Assembly (NCBI GenBank): GCA_965223165.1
Contig: CBDCVQ010000020.1
Coordinates: 1,054,001 to 1,118,000 of the forward strand
Length of the DNA stretch: 64,000 nucleotides
Source: JABDMH01 sp965223165
GTDB lineage: Bacteria > Bacteroidota > Bacteroidia > Chitinophagales > Saprospiraceae
Direction of reading: 5' to 3'
Shown here piece by piece: positions 18,883 to 27,455 of this stretch. The translations under genes and the position numbers were made by a program. Under the pieces are notes generated by a model. It saw only the letters and a program-made list of their open reading frames with translations. It did no database searches and had not been told where the DNA came from. Position 1 is the first letter of the stretch. Every line of letters starts with the position of its first letter.

Positions 18883-19048
18883 GATGAAAGTGCGGTCTTT
18901 GGTCCCGCGCTATTGATATCGCCGGTATCCCGGCAAAAAGGAAAAAGCTATGCCGTGCTATAAATGTCGCCCGTGGTCCTTGGGTATGGTGCTCATGCTC
19001 GCGATCCAAAGCTCTTGGTCATCTGGTCAAGCGGTGGCTCGCGACCAG
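18883..19048 (+). pseudogene. Duplicated leader and signal-peptide start of the BNR gene, copy 2
   Basis: A second 166-base copy of the same unit, with the ATG at 18950. The frame continues into the third T/G tract and stops at 19177. Differences from the genuine start are few, for example GATGAAAG for GACGAAAG and GTGGCTCGCG for GTGCCTCCCG. The copies begin 228 and 261 bases apart because the T/G tracts between them differ in length. Confidence 0.8.
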
Positions 19049-19210
19049 GTTTGTTGGTGTTTTGGTTTTTTGGTGTTCTGGTCTTTTGGTGTTTTGGTGT
19101 TTTGGTGTTTTGGTTTGTTGGTTTTTTGGTGTTTTGGTTTTTTGACGAAAGTGCGGTCTTTGGTCCCGCGCTATTGATATCGCCGGTATCCCGGCAAAAA
19201 GGAAAAAGCT

Positions 19211-22200
19211 ATGCCGTGCTATAGATGTCGCCCGTGGTCCTTGGGTATGGTGCTCATGCTCGCGATCCAAAGCTCTTGGTCATCTGGTCAAGCGGTGCCT
19301 CCCGACCAGTATCAGGAGCTATCCTACCGAATGATTGGACCCTTTCGGGCCAGTCGAACCGTTGGAGCGGTGGGAATCCCTGCACAGCCCAATGTCTTTT
19401 ACATCGGAATCAATAATGGAGGTGTCTGGAAAACTGACGATTACGGTCGGACCTGGAATCCCATCTTCGACGATGCACCCACCGGATCGGTGGGTGATAT
19501 TGCCGTCTCACCCAGTCATCCCGAGATCATCTACGTGGGTACCGGCGAAGGATTGCATCGACCGGATCTGGGTGTGGGAGATGGCATCTTCAAGTCTTCC
19601 GATGGAGGACAGACCTGGAGGCATATCGGCTTGGACGACGTGCAGCAAGTGGGCCGCCTGATCGTCCATCCCACCGACCCGGATATCGTCTTCGTGGCAG
19701 GCTTGGGGCATCCGTACGGTCCCAATGAAATGCGCGGCGTCTTTCGCACAACCGATGGCGGTGCCAGTTGGGAGAAAGTACTCTTCATTGACCATAATAC
19801 AGGGGCCATTCAGGTCGAATTCGATTTTCAGAACCCTCACGTGCTCTATGCCGACATGTGGGAGCATCGTGAAGGGCCCTGGGAGAACGCCCGTTTCTCC
19901 GGCAAAAATAGCGGATTATATAAGTCCGTCGACGGGGGAGACACCTGGCAACAACTCACCGATGGACTGCCCGATGCCAGTGACGGATTGGGCCGTATCG
20001 GAGTCGGAATATCGCCCAGCAATCCCAATCGGCTCTACGCCACCGTGGATGCCCCGGTGAATGGGGGCATCTACCGGAGTGACGACGCCGGTCAGTCCTG
20101 GCAGTTGATACATACAGACTATCGATTGTGGGGACGGGGAGGAGACTTTGCAGAAATCCGGGTACATCCCGAAAACGAAGACATTGTCTTTGTGGGCAAT
20201 ATCGCCTCGTATCGGTCCGACGATGGGGGAGCTACTTGGATGTCCATCAAGGGCGCGCCCGGGGGAGACGATTATCACCGCATCTGGATCAATCCGGAGC
20301 AGCCCGACATCATGCTTTTTGCCACCGACCAGGGCGCCACCATCACCGTCAATGGCGGCAAGACCTGGAGCTCCTGGTACAACCAGCCCACTGCCCAACT
20401 CTATCATGTCACCGCGGACAATCAGTTTCCGTACTGGGTGTATGGCGGGCAGCAAGAAAGTGGCGCCATCGGCGTAGCCAGCCGAGGCAATGGCGGGCAG
20501 ATTTCCTTTCGCGAGTTTATGGGTGTGGGCGCCGACGAGTACGGCTATGTAGCACCCGATCCGCTGCACCCTAATTTAATCTACGGGGGGCGTGTAATCC
20601 GTTTTGACAAGGAGACGGGTCAGTCCCAAAATGTCGCCCCCGAGGCCTTGCGTTCCGGTGATTACCGCATCCTGCGGACCATGCCCCTGCTCTTTCACCC
20701 CGCCGATCCGACCACCTTGCTGTTTGCCACAAATGTGCTTTGGAAAACCAAGACGGGTGGAGCCTCCTGGGAGATCATCAGCCCGGATCTTTCTCGTCCG
20801 CAGCCAGCGGTGCCTCCAAGCATCGGTGACTTCACTACTCCGCAGATGGCTACGATGGCACGTCGCGGTGTCATCTATGCCGTGGATGGGTCTCCGCTAG
20901 ACCCGGATCGGATCTGGGCAGGCACGGATGATGGGCTCATCCATGTCACCTCCGACGGTGGATTAAACTGGACGGACGTGACCCCGCCATCCCTGCGTAG
21001 TTGGGACAAGGTATCGCAAATCGATGCCAGCCACACAGATCCGCAGACCGCCTACGCGGCGATCAATGCCATTCGAAGGGATGATATGTCTCCGCACATC
21101 TATCGCACTGCGGACGGTGGGCAAAGCTGGACAAAGATCGTCACGGGACTACCAGCCAACGGTCCGGTCAATGTCGTAAGGGAGGATCCATTCCAGCCGG
21201 GGTTGCTCTTTGCCGGCACCGAGCGGGCGGTCTACTTTTCGATCGATGATGGAGATCACTGGTCCCCCCTCCGCCAAAATATGCCGGCCACATCCATACG
21301 AGATCTGGTCATCCATGAAGACGACCTGGTCATCGGGACCCATGGCCGATCCATCTGGATACTGGACAACATCACACCGCTGCGGCAACTGGCGGGCCTA
21401 GACGCGGAGCGAGCCCATCTATTTGCGCCACCGGATGCCTTGCGCGTACGTTGGAACATGTTTTTGGATACACCCCTACCCCCCGAGGAACCCACCGCGA
21501 GCAACCCACCGGACGGGGCGATTATCGACTACTATTTGCCATCCGCCGCCCGCGAGGTCCGATTGGAGATCCTTGATGCCGAGGATCGTCTGATCCGGAC
21601 CTATCGCTCGGACGATCTGCCGCCCTCGATTGATTCTACCTTGTTGCCGCATCCCACCTACTGGATCAGACCGCATCAAACTCTATCCACCATGACCGGA
21701 CAGCATCGGTTTATCTGGGATCTACGGTATGCCCCACCGCGCGGCTCCCAACGTCAATTTGCCATTGCGGCTGTGCAGTACGATACGCCAGATGCTCCGG
21801 TGGGACCGTACGTGCACCCGGGACGCTATCAGATACGACTGTCCGTAGATGGGCTCGTCCTCCAGCAATGGATCGAGGTACATCTGGACCCCAGGGTGTC
21901 CATCGATCGTCAAGATCTGGAGCTCCAGACCGAGCTGTCCATGCTATGTTACAAAGGCTATCATGCCCTACAAGATATTCGGGAAAGACTGGATGATGCC
22001 GTGGCCACGGCCCAGGACCCGGACCGGCAGGCCCAACTGGCCGCGCTGCGCGGAACGGGTGCTCCCGGCAATCCGGACTTTCTCTACGGTAGTATCTACG
22101 AGGCTGCCCCTGCTGACGAGACCATGGTGGGTCTCCAATTCAAATATCTCTTTGTACTCAGCATTTTGCAGTCTGCCGACGTACGGCCTACCCAGCAGAC

Positions 22201-22273
22201 GATCGAGGCCGTCAGCAAGCTACGTGCTCAGCAGGAGGCGCTGGTCAATCGGTGGAGAGCTTTGGCACGCTGA
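19211..22273 (+). CDS. Large exported BNR/Asp-box (sortilin-like beta-propeller) repeat protein
   Basis: 1020 residues with a signal peptide ending near SSGQA. About eleven Asp-box motifs are visible, such as KTDDYGRTW, KSSDGGQTW, RTTDGGASW, KSVDGGDTW, RSDDAGQSW, RSDDGGATW and RTADGGQSW, which form one or two beta-propellers (residues about 40-710). The C-terminal region from about 740 carries PPDGAIIDYYLP and an Ig-like segment (FIWDLRYAPP, GPYVHPGRYQIRL), which is common in this Bacteroidota family. Members are annotated as glycosyl-hydrolase or sortilin-like proteins, but no catalytic residues can be assigned. The promoter and signal-peptide region has been copied twice upstream. Confidence 0.9.
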   Translation: MPCYRCRPWSLGMVLMLAIQSSWSSGQAVPPDQYQELSYRMIGPFRASRTVGAVGIPAQPNVFYIGINNGGVWKTDDYGRTWNPIFDDAPTGSVGDIAVSPSHPEIIYVGTGEGLHRPDLGVGDGIFKSSDGGQTWRHIGLDDVQQVGRLIVHPTDPDIVFVAGLGHPYGPNEMRGVFRTTDGGASWEKVLFIDHNTGAIQVEFDFQNPHVLYADMWEHREGPWENARFSGKNSGLYKSVDGGDTWQQLTDGLPDASDGLGRIGVGISPSNPNRLYATVDAPVNGGIYRSDDAGQSWQLIHTDYRLWGRGGDFAEIRVHPENEDIVFVGNIASYRSDDGGATWMSIKGAPGGDDYHRIWINPEQPDIMLFATDQGATITVNGGKTWSSWYNQPTAQLYHVTADNQFPYWVYGGQQESGAIGVASRGNGGQISFREFMGVGADEYGYVAPDPLHPNLIYGGRVIRFDKETGQSQNVAPEALRSGDYRILRTMPLLFHPADPTTLLFATNVLWKTKTGGASWEIISPDLSRPQPAVPPSIGDFTTPQMATMARRGVIYAVDGSPLDPDRIWAGTDDGLIHVTSDGGLNWTDVTPPSLRSWDKVSQIDASHTDPQTAYAAINAIRRDDMSPHIYRTADGGQSWTKIVTGLPANGPVNVVREDPFQPGLLFAGTERAVYFSIDDGDHWSPLRQNMPATSIRDLVIHEDDLVIGTHGRSIWILDNITPLRQLAGLDAERAHLFAPPDALRVRWNMFLDTPLPPEEPTASNPPDGAIIDYYLPSAAREVRLEILDAEDRLIRTYRSDDLPPSIDSTLLPHPTYWIRPHQTLSTMTGQHRFIWDLRYAPPRGSQRQFAIAAVQYDTPDAPVGPYVHPGRYQIRLSVDGLVLQQWIEVHLDPRVSIDRQDLELQTELSMLCYKGYHALQDIRERLDDAVATAQDPDRQAQLAALRGTGAPGNPDFLYGSIYEAAPADETMVGLQFKYLFVLSILQSADVRPTQQTIEAVSKLRAQQEALVNRWRALAR

Positions 22274-22360
22274 CGAGGGCCGTCATCTCCCAACCTAGGT
22301 GGAGCAGCGCTCATGGCGGTGACAAACCTGTATCTTGCAGCCCAATAAAAAAAGCGAAGC

Positions 22361-22966
22361 ATGTCCAGATTTGTCCTACTCTCCAGCTTTTTGCTTGGTT
22401 TTTTGATAGTCACACAAGCACAAAACGATCCTATGTCAGATAAACCTCCCTACCACCAGATACCCGACTACCCGCTGGAATATACGGCTTCCAATGTGGC
22501 AGCCAGAGTCGTAGACGGTCTTGGGTACCGCTACTACTGGGCGACCTACGAATTGCGGGATGAAGATCTCGCCTATCGACCCAGTGAAGACAGCCGCACG
22601 GTGGCGGAGACCCTCGATCATATCTACGGCCTGACCAACACGCTGCTGAATGCCGCCTCAAAAAAGCCAAATACGAGGAGCCCCCGGCCTGAAATGACCT
22701 GGGAAGAAAAGCGCCTCAAGACGCTGGACAACATCCAGCAAGCCAGCGACCTTTTAAAAGCCTCGACGGACGATGCCGAGCTGGAGGAGTTTAAGGTGAT
22801 CTTCCAGCGTGGCGATCGAACCTCTGAATTTCCCTTTTGGAATATGCTCAACGGCCCGCTGGCCGATGCGATCTATCATGTAGGCCAAATCGTGTCTCAC
22901 CGCCGGGCCTCTGGCAATCCGCTGCATCCCGGAGTAAGTGTGTTTAGTGGGAAGACCAGGGAGTAG
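22361..22966 (+). CDS. DinB-like four-helix protein, exported
   Basis: 201 residues. Residues 1-21 look like a signal peptide ending in TQAQ. The rest fits the DinB-like fold: RYYWATYELRDEDLAYRPSE, a His in ETLDHIYGLTN, and IYHVGQIVSHRR near the C-terminus. The three His are at metal-ligand positions of the family. DinB-like proteins include thiol-dependent transferases, and the substrate here is unknown. An exported DinB-like protein is less common than a cytoplasmic one, though it occurs in Bacteroidota. It lies 87 bases after the BNR gene on the same strand. Confidence 0.8.
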   Translation: MSRFVLLSSFLLGFLIVTQAQNDPMSDKPPYHQIPDYPLEYTASNVAARVVDGLGYRYYWATYELRDEDLAYRPSEDSRTVAETLDHIYGLTNTLLNAASKKPNTRSPRPEMTWEEKRLKTLDNIQQASDLLKASTDDAELEEFKVIFQRGDRTSEFPFWNMLNGPLADAIYHVGQIVSHRRASGNPLHPGVSVFSGKTRE

Positions 22967-22975
22967 CGGATCGTC

Positions 22976-24401
22976 TCACTCAAACAAAGCATCCATGGTC
23001 AGGTCGCTTTGCACGACGGCGCGCGAGTACTTGTTGACTTTCAAACCATAGGTCGTGATCATCGTGGTAAAAAGACTTTTGCGGGTGCCTGTCTGCTCTC
23101 GAAATACGAAGGCTTTGTTTCTCAGTTGCGCCGCATAGGACTTTGTGATTTCGTACGGGCCCAATGCGTATTTCATCTCGCACAGATTGATGACGTGATC
23201 TCGCCGGTCGATGACCAGGTCGACCTGGGCTCCTTTCTGATCTCCTTTGTCACGCCAGGTACTGGATTGACTGAGAATGCCGCTGATCCCAAGAGCCTTC
23301 TTGATCTGAGGTATATGGGCCAGGCATATGTGCTCGAATGCCAGTCCGGCCCACGCACGCTGACGGGGGTGATCGATGGCATGTAGCCATACGCCTTGCT
23401 CATAGTTGGTATTGTCTGCGATGAAGCGCAAATAAAAGGAGGTGTAGAAGTCCGCCAGCCGGTAGATGGCATCTTTAGCTTTTTTCCCAAAGGGCACATA
23501 GCGATTGATAAAGCCACTCTGCTCCAGCTCGAGCATGTACTTGCTGGCTGTGCCTCCACTCGGCCTGCCCAGTGCCTGCAGCAATTCGTTGCGTGAGAAG
23601 CCACTGGTCTTTGTGGCAAGTTGACGGACGATGGCTTCGTGGTTTTCTGACTTTCGGAATAGCGATGAAAAGAGGTTGGCAAATTCGCCCTCGAGGAGAG
23701 CTCCTTTGCGAAAGCAGAGTTCTTCAATGTTTTGAGCCACACTTTGATCACTGGATATGGCATCGAGATAAAAGGGCACACCTCCCGTGACCATGTAGAG
23801 TTGGAGTATGGAGTACCGGTCGAGCACATTATTTTTGGCCTGTAGGAAGGCCTCTGTTTCCCCTAAGGTAAAAGGCTGCAAGCTCAGCCTTTGTGTCACC
23901 CGGTTGTGCAGTCCGCCACGGTTATTGATGAGTTTGTTGATCATCCATGATGCGGCCGATCCACAGCCAACCAGAATGATGTCCTTTCTTCTGGTGGCCC
24001 AACTATTCCAAAAATGTTCCAACGCCATCATGAAGTCAGAGCGAGGTGTATCGAGCCAGGGAAGCTCATCGAGAAATATTACCATGCGCTGGTCATTGGC
24101 GGGCCAAGTTTCAAGATGAGTTATCAGTCTTTGAAATGCCTCCATCCAGGTAGCAGGCACACTTTCAATGGTACTGGTGGATTGTTTTAGTAGCGCATTG
24201 TGAAAGTTGACCAATTGCTGTGCAGTCTTGGCATTGGCCATGCCGGTAAGTTCAAAGGCAAAGTTGTAGTCAAAAAACTCTCTGATTAGAAATGTCTTGC
24301 CAATCCGCCTACGACCATAGACCACGACAAACTCCGATTTGTCACTACGGACTGATTTGGGATAGTCGTTTTATCTCCCGCTCTCTGCCAATTAGAGTCA
24401 T
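22976..24401 (-). pseudogene. AAA ATPase with C-terminal PD-(D/E)XK-like (DUF234) domain, frameshifted near its start
   Basis: The long frame (22976-24325) starts right at the Walker A motif VYGRRRIGKT, with no room for the usual N-terminus. Upstream in another frame, an ATG at 24401 reads MTLIGREREIKRLSQISP and then stops. That is exactly the expected family N-terminus, and the two frames differ by one base between about 24346 and 24362. Further motifs are Walker B MVIFLDELPWLDT, VGCGSAASWM, and a nuclease-like QVDLVIDRRDHVINLCEMKYA (D, E and K in place). The rest is intact, so this may be a recent mutation, a sequencing error, or a gene using the GTG at 24325. The family function is poorly known. 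Confidence 0.75.
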
Positions 24402-24418
24402 TGGATACACTTTAATTT

Positions 24419-24476
24419 AGCCAAAAGTATACCACCTTAGGTTTTTTGGCTGATTATATATACCTATATCAGCCAA
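24419..24476. promoter_or_regulatory. Palindromic operator-like site upstream of the AAA ATPase
   Basis: TTGGCTGAT (24446-24454) and ATCAGCCAA (24468-24476) form a perfect 9-bp inverted repeat with an AT-rich 13-base centre. AGCCAAAA (24419-24426) can also pair with the TTTTGGCT at 24444-24451. The site is 18-75 bases upstream of the ATPase start at 24401, a good place for an operator or promoter. Related sequences recur at 24687-24777. Confidence 0.5.
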
Positions 24477-24686
24477 ATCTAAAGATTAATGGCACTTTTG
24501 GCGCAATATCCTGTCCGGTAGAAGGGGCAGATTGGTAAACCTAAAACGCCGGGAAAGCATTGTTGAGCCGAAGCTGTAGGGCCAATAGATTGCACACTAC
24601 CTAAACCTTGGCATGGCTACAGCATCCTCAAGAATAGCAGCACTAGTGCCGGAGTGCCAAGCTCCATCGGTACCGAAGATTGGGAA

Positions 24687-24777
24687 CATAACCAGCCAAA
24701 AGTATGCATGTAGGCACCGTTCTGGCTGAATTTAATAGTATAACCAGCCAAAAGTATGCATATCGCCGTATGGCTGA
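24687..24777. repeat. Two further copies of the AGCCAAAAGTAT...TGGCTGA unit
   Basis: Both copies contain AACCAGCCAAAAGTATGCAT followed by TGGCTGA 18-20 bases later (24690-24729 and 24742-24777). The motif AGCCAAAAGTAT is shared with 24419-24430 in front of the ATPase. They may be binding sites, or remnants of a second copy of that upstream region. The rest of the gap 24402-24808 shows nothing else. Confidence 0.5.
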
Positions 24778-24808
24778 TGACAAGAGACCAAGCACTCCCC
24801 AGGTTTTG

Positions 24809-25297
24809 CTACGCCTGCAGCGCCAAATGATAGTGTGAGACACCATTCTTCGTCTCTAGCCAGCGAAAACCATGCTGCACCAAAAGACCGACGGATGCCT
24901 CATTGGCCGGATGTACGACAGCCACTAACTCAGACAACCCTTCCAAGGACCCGGCGTGAAGAATGAGATGTGTCAGCATTTCCTTGGCATATCCCTGACC
25001 CCAGTAATCGGGCAAGAGGCCATAGCCCACTTCGGCCTGCCCGGCGCCCCACCGAGTAAATCTGACAATTCCTAAAAAGCGCCCATCGACGAGAAGCCTG
25101 GCCGTGTACATGCCAAAAGCCTCATCTCGCTCATTGTCCAGGATAGTCTGTTCAAACTTCTTGAGCGCTTGCTGGCGACTCAGTCCCTCTCCGGTGATGT
25201 ACTTCATCACCGCATCGTTGCAGTACCAGGAGAGATAATCATCCAGATCACCCATGACAATTTTAGCAAATCGCATTCGTGCTGAGGGCTCAATCAT
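24809..25297 (-). CDS. GNAT family N-acetyltransferase (RimJ/RimL type)
   Basis: 162 residues. The acetyl-CoA-binding region is visible in AEVGYGLLPDYWGQGYAKEML (about residues 94-114), followed by the family pattern VVHPANEASVGLLVQHGFRW. This is the common RimJ/RimL-type layout. The substrate is not predictable. Its ATG overlaps the stop of the preceding acetyltransferase gene (ATGA at 25294-25297), so the two are translationally coupled. Confidence 0.88.
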   Translation of the reverse strand: MIEPSARMRFAKIVMGDLDDYLSWYCNDAVMKYITGEGLSRQQALKKFEQTILDNERDEAFGMYTARLLVDGRFLGIVRFTRWGAGQAEVGYGLLPDYWGQGYAKEMLTHLILHAGSLEGLSELVAVVHPANEASVGLLVQHGFRWLETKNGVSHYHLALQA

Positions 25298-25734
25298 GGT
25301 ACATCGGGCACTTCAAAAGTGATGCAGAGATCCCCCTGTCGGACACGCCCTCCCATGGCCCTATAAAATCCCAGCGCGGCTTCGTTTTTTCTTCGTACCA
25401 GTAGCCAAATTTTTTCGATCGAGCGCCGACGAGCTTCGGCATAGACCTGCTCAAACATCCGGGTAGCCCAACCCTTTCGTCTCTCTTCTTCCAATACCTC
25501 GATATCGTAAATGAAAATCTCAGGAATATTGCGGTACCATTTGGGCAGCATATGGTAGTAGCAGAAACCCACGGGTCTGCCTTCCACTAGCGCGCAGATC
25601 ATATGACTGGTTTTCGATTGTAGGATCTCCCTGGCCGCAGCCTCTGACAGTCCGCTGAGATAAAATTCCTCGGCCATTTGTTGGAGCAGGGGTCCATCTC
25701 TCAACCCAAGATGTCTTACCTCAGCTTGATGCAT
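25294..25734 (-). CDS. GNAT family N-acetyltransferase
   Basis: 146 residues from the ATG at 25734. A TTG at 25746 would add four residues. The family signature is in YDIEVLEEERRKGWATRMFEQV, with a later KNEAALGFYRAMGG and a Bacteroidota-style ending. It lies 53 bases after the sulfatase gene and overlaps the next acetyltransferase gene by 4 bases. The three genes could form one transcript, but no shared function is evident. Confidence 0.87.
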   Translation of the reverse strand: MHQAEVRHLGLRDGPLLQQMAEEFYLSGLSEAAAREILQSKTSHMICALVEGRPVGFCYYHMLPKWYRNIPEIFIYDIEVLEEERRKGWATRMFEQVYAEARRRSIEKIWLLVRRKNEAALGFYRAMGGRVRQGDLCITFEVPDVP

Positions 25735-25787
25735 CTCCCCCCTCAAAAAAGGCAGACCACCACGGATCAGCCAGCGGATGGCGTCGA

Positions 25788-27404
25788 TCAGTTCCTTCGG
25801 CGCTCTTCATATTTCTTGATGTACTCCTGGTCCAACTCGGGTGAATCCTTGTATTGGGCTCGAAGCTCCGCCAGGCGAGCCTGCAGGTCTTGAACGACCT
25901 CGGCGTAGGCCGGATCGTCAAAGACGTTTTTCATCTCCTGCTCATCCTTTTTGCGGTCATACAACTCCCACTCATCTACGTCATAGTAGAAATGCGCCAG
26001 CTTATAATCTTCGGTGACTATCCCATAGTGTCGCTTGACCATGTGGACCGAGGGATACTCGTAATAGTGATAATACACCGCATCGCGAAACCCCTCGGAT
26101 TGGCCTCGAAACAAGGGCAGCAGACTCACGCCTTGCATGTCGGCCGGAGCTGTCAGCCCCGCCGCTCCCAAGAAGGTCTGGGCAAAATCCAGATTTTGTA
26201 CCATTTGGGTAGAGACACTGCCGGGCTGGATGACTCCCGGCCACTTGACCAAGAGGGGTGTCTTGAAGGACTCATCGTAGATGAATCGTTTGTCAAACCA
26301 TCCATGCTCGCCCAAGTAGAATCCTTGATCCGAGGTATACACCACCAGCGTGTTTTCTGACAGACCGGCCTCTTCCAGATAGTCCAGTACCTGGCCCACG
26401 CCGTCATCGACGGCCGCGATGCAGCCCAGATAGTCTTGCATATATCGCTGGTATCTCCACTTCATCAACTCCTCCTGACTCATGTTGGGATAATTCTCCT
26501 TAAATGCATCATTGATCGGGCCATAGACGGCGTCCCATCGCGCGCGCTGATCCTCATTTTGGCGGCCGACTTCGCGCGCGAAAGCCCCCTTGTCCCATCC
26601 CACGGTCTCCGGAATACCCAGCTCATCCATCAGTTCCGGATAGATCTTTGAGTCGCCGGCCCAGTTCATGTGCGTAAGTAGGTTCATTTCCGCTTCCTTG
26701 GCTGCGGATCCACGGCCCTCATAGTCGTCAAAGAGCGTCGCAGGCTCCGGGAAGGTGCGCTGGGTGAAGGTCCGATAGTGCCGCTCCGGCGGCAGCCACT
26801 CTCGATGGGGAGCCTTGTGCAGATACATGAGCAGAAATGGTTGATCCTCCGCCCGGTCTTCTTTGAGCCAGTCCAATGTCATCTCCGTGATGATGTCGGT
26901 GGTATAGCCTTCCACCCGCACCCGGCCTTCGTATTTGGTGATGAAGTCGGGGTTGTAGTAGGTCCCTTGCCCCGGCAGGATCTTAAACTGATCAAAGCCC
27001 TTGGGATTATTGCCAAAGTGAAGCTTGCCAAACATCGCCGTCTGGTAGCCCTCCTCCTGCAGGATCTGCGGAAACGTGATGTTTGTTGTATCAAAGGGAA
27101 AGATATTGTCAATCTTACCGTTGAGGTGGCTGTGCTTGCCCGTGAGGATAACTGCCCGCGAGGGAGCGCAGATGGAATTGGTGACGCACGCATTGGTAAA
27201 CTTCATCCCCTCCTGGGCGATGCGATCAATGTTGGGTGTTTGCATCAAATGATCGCTATAGGCGGATATCGCTTGATAGGCGTGGTCATCCGACATGATG
27301 AACAGGATATTGGGCCTGGCGGGTGTATCATCCTGATCGGCAGAGGGCTGGCAAGACCAGATGATCAGACCAAGAACCATAAAGAGCCATCGACTTTCTA
27401 TCAT
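25788..27404 (-). CDS. Type I sulfatase lipoprotein (arylsulfatase family)
   Basis: 538 residues. The N-terminus ends in LIIWSC, a likely lipoprotein site with Cys18. Metal-binding Asp39-Asp40 are in ILFIMSDDH, and Cys79 in CAPSR is the residue converted to formylglycine by the sulfatase-maturating enzyme. TGKHSHLNGKI and YTSDQGFYLGEHGWFDKRF are further active-site motifs. Sulfatases of this type in marine Bacteroidota remove sulfate esters from polysaccharides or host glycans. Here there are no polysaccharide-degradation genes beside it, so the substrate is open. The maturase is not in this window. Confidence 0.93.
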   Translation of the reverse strand: MIESRWLFMVLGLIIWSCQPSADQDDTPARPNILFIMSDDHAYQAISAYSDHLMQTPNIDRIAQEGMKFTNACVTNSICAPSRAVILTGKHSHLNGKIDNIFPFDTTNITFPQILQEEGYQTAMFGKLHFGNNPKGFDQFKILPGQGTYYNPDFITKYEGRVRVEGYTTDIITEMTLDWLKEDRAEDQPFLLMYLHKAPHREWLPPERHYRTFTQRTFPEPATLFDDYEGRGSAAKEAEMNLLTHMNWAGDSKIYPELMDELGIPETVGWDKGAFAREVGRQNEDQRARWDAVYGPINDAFKENYPNMSQEELMKWRYQRYMQDYLGCIAAVDDGVGQVLDYLEEAGLSENTLVVYTSDQGFYLGEHGWFDKRFIYDESFKTPLLVKWPGVIQPGSVSTQMVQNLDFAQTFLGAAGLTAPADMQGVSLLPLFRGQSEGFRDAVYYHYYEYPSVHMVKRHYGIVTEDYKLAHFYYDVDEWELYDRKKDEQEMKNVFDDPAYAEVVQDLQARLAELRAQYKDSPELDQEYIKKYEERRRN

Positions 27405-27455
27405 TTCTTTCAGATTGTGCTAGTAGAGCTTCACGCGGAATCTTGCTACCACTAA

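Larger units (their letters stand above)
18519..19143. repeat. T/G-rich octamer minisatellite in three tracts
   Basis: Tracts at 18519-18654, 18821-18882 and 19049-19143 are built from the octamer GGTGTTTT with variants GGTTTTTT and GGTGTTCT. They alternate with 166-base copies of the start of the following gene. Any open frame through the tracts reads as a Val/Leu/Phe/Trp/Cys/Gly repeat and is not a real protein. The tracts were probably the sites of slippage or recombination that created the extra gene-start copies. Confidence 0.85.

Noticed and set aside
18519..19143. Possible CRISPR or phage-type array in the T/G tracts
   Set aside because: It is a simple octamer repeat without spacers, and the intervening parts are copies of the start of the next gene.
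26778..27455. Open frame of 225 codons on the plus strand
   Set aside because: It is antisense to the N-terminal half of the sulfatase, which has full active-site motifs.
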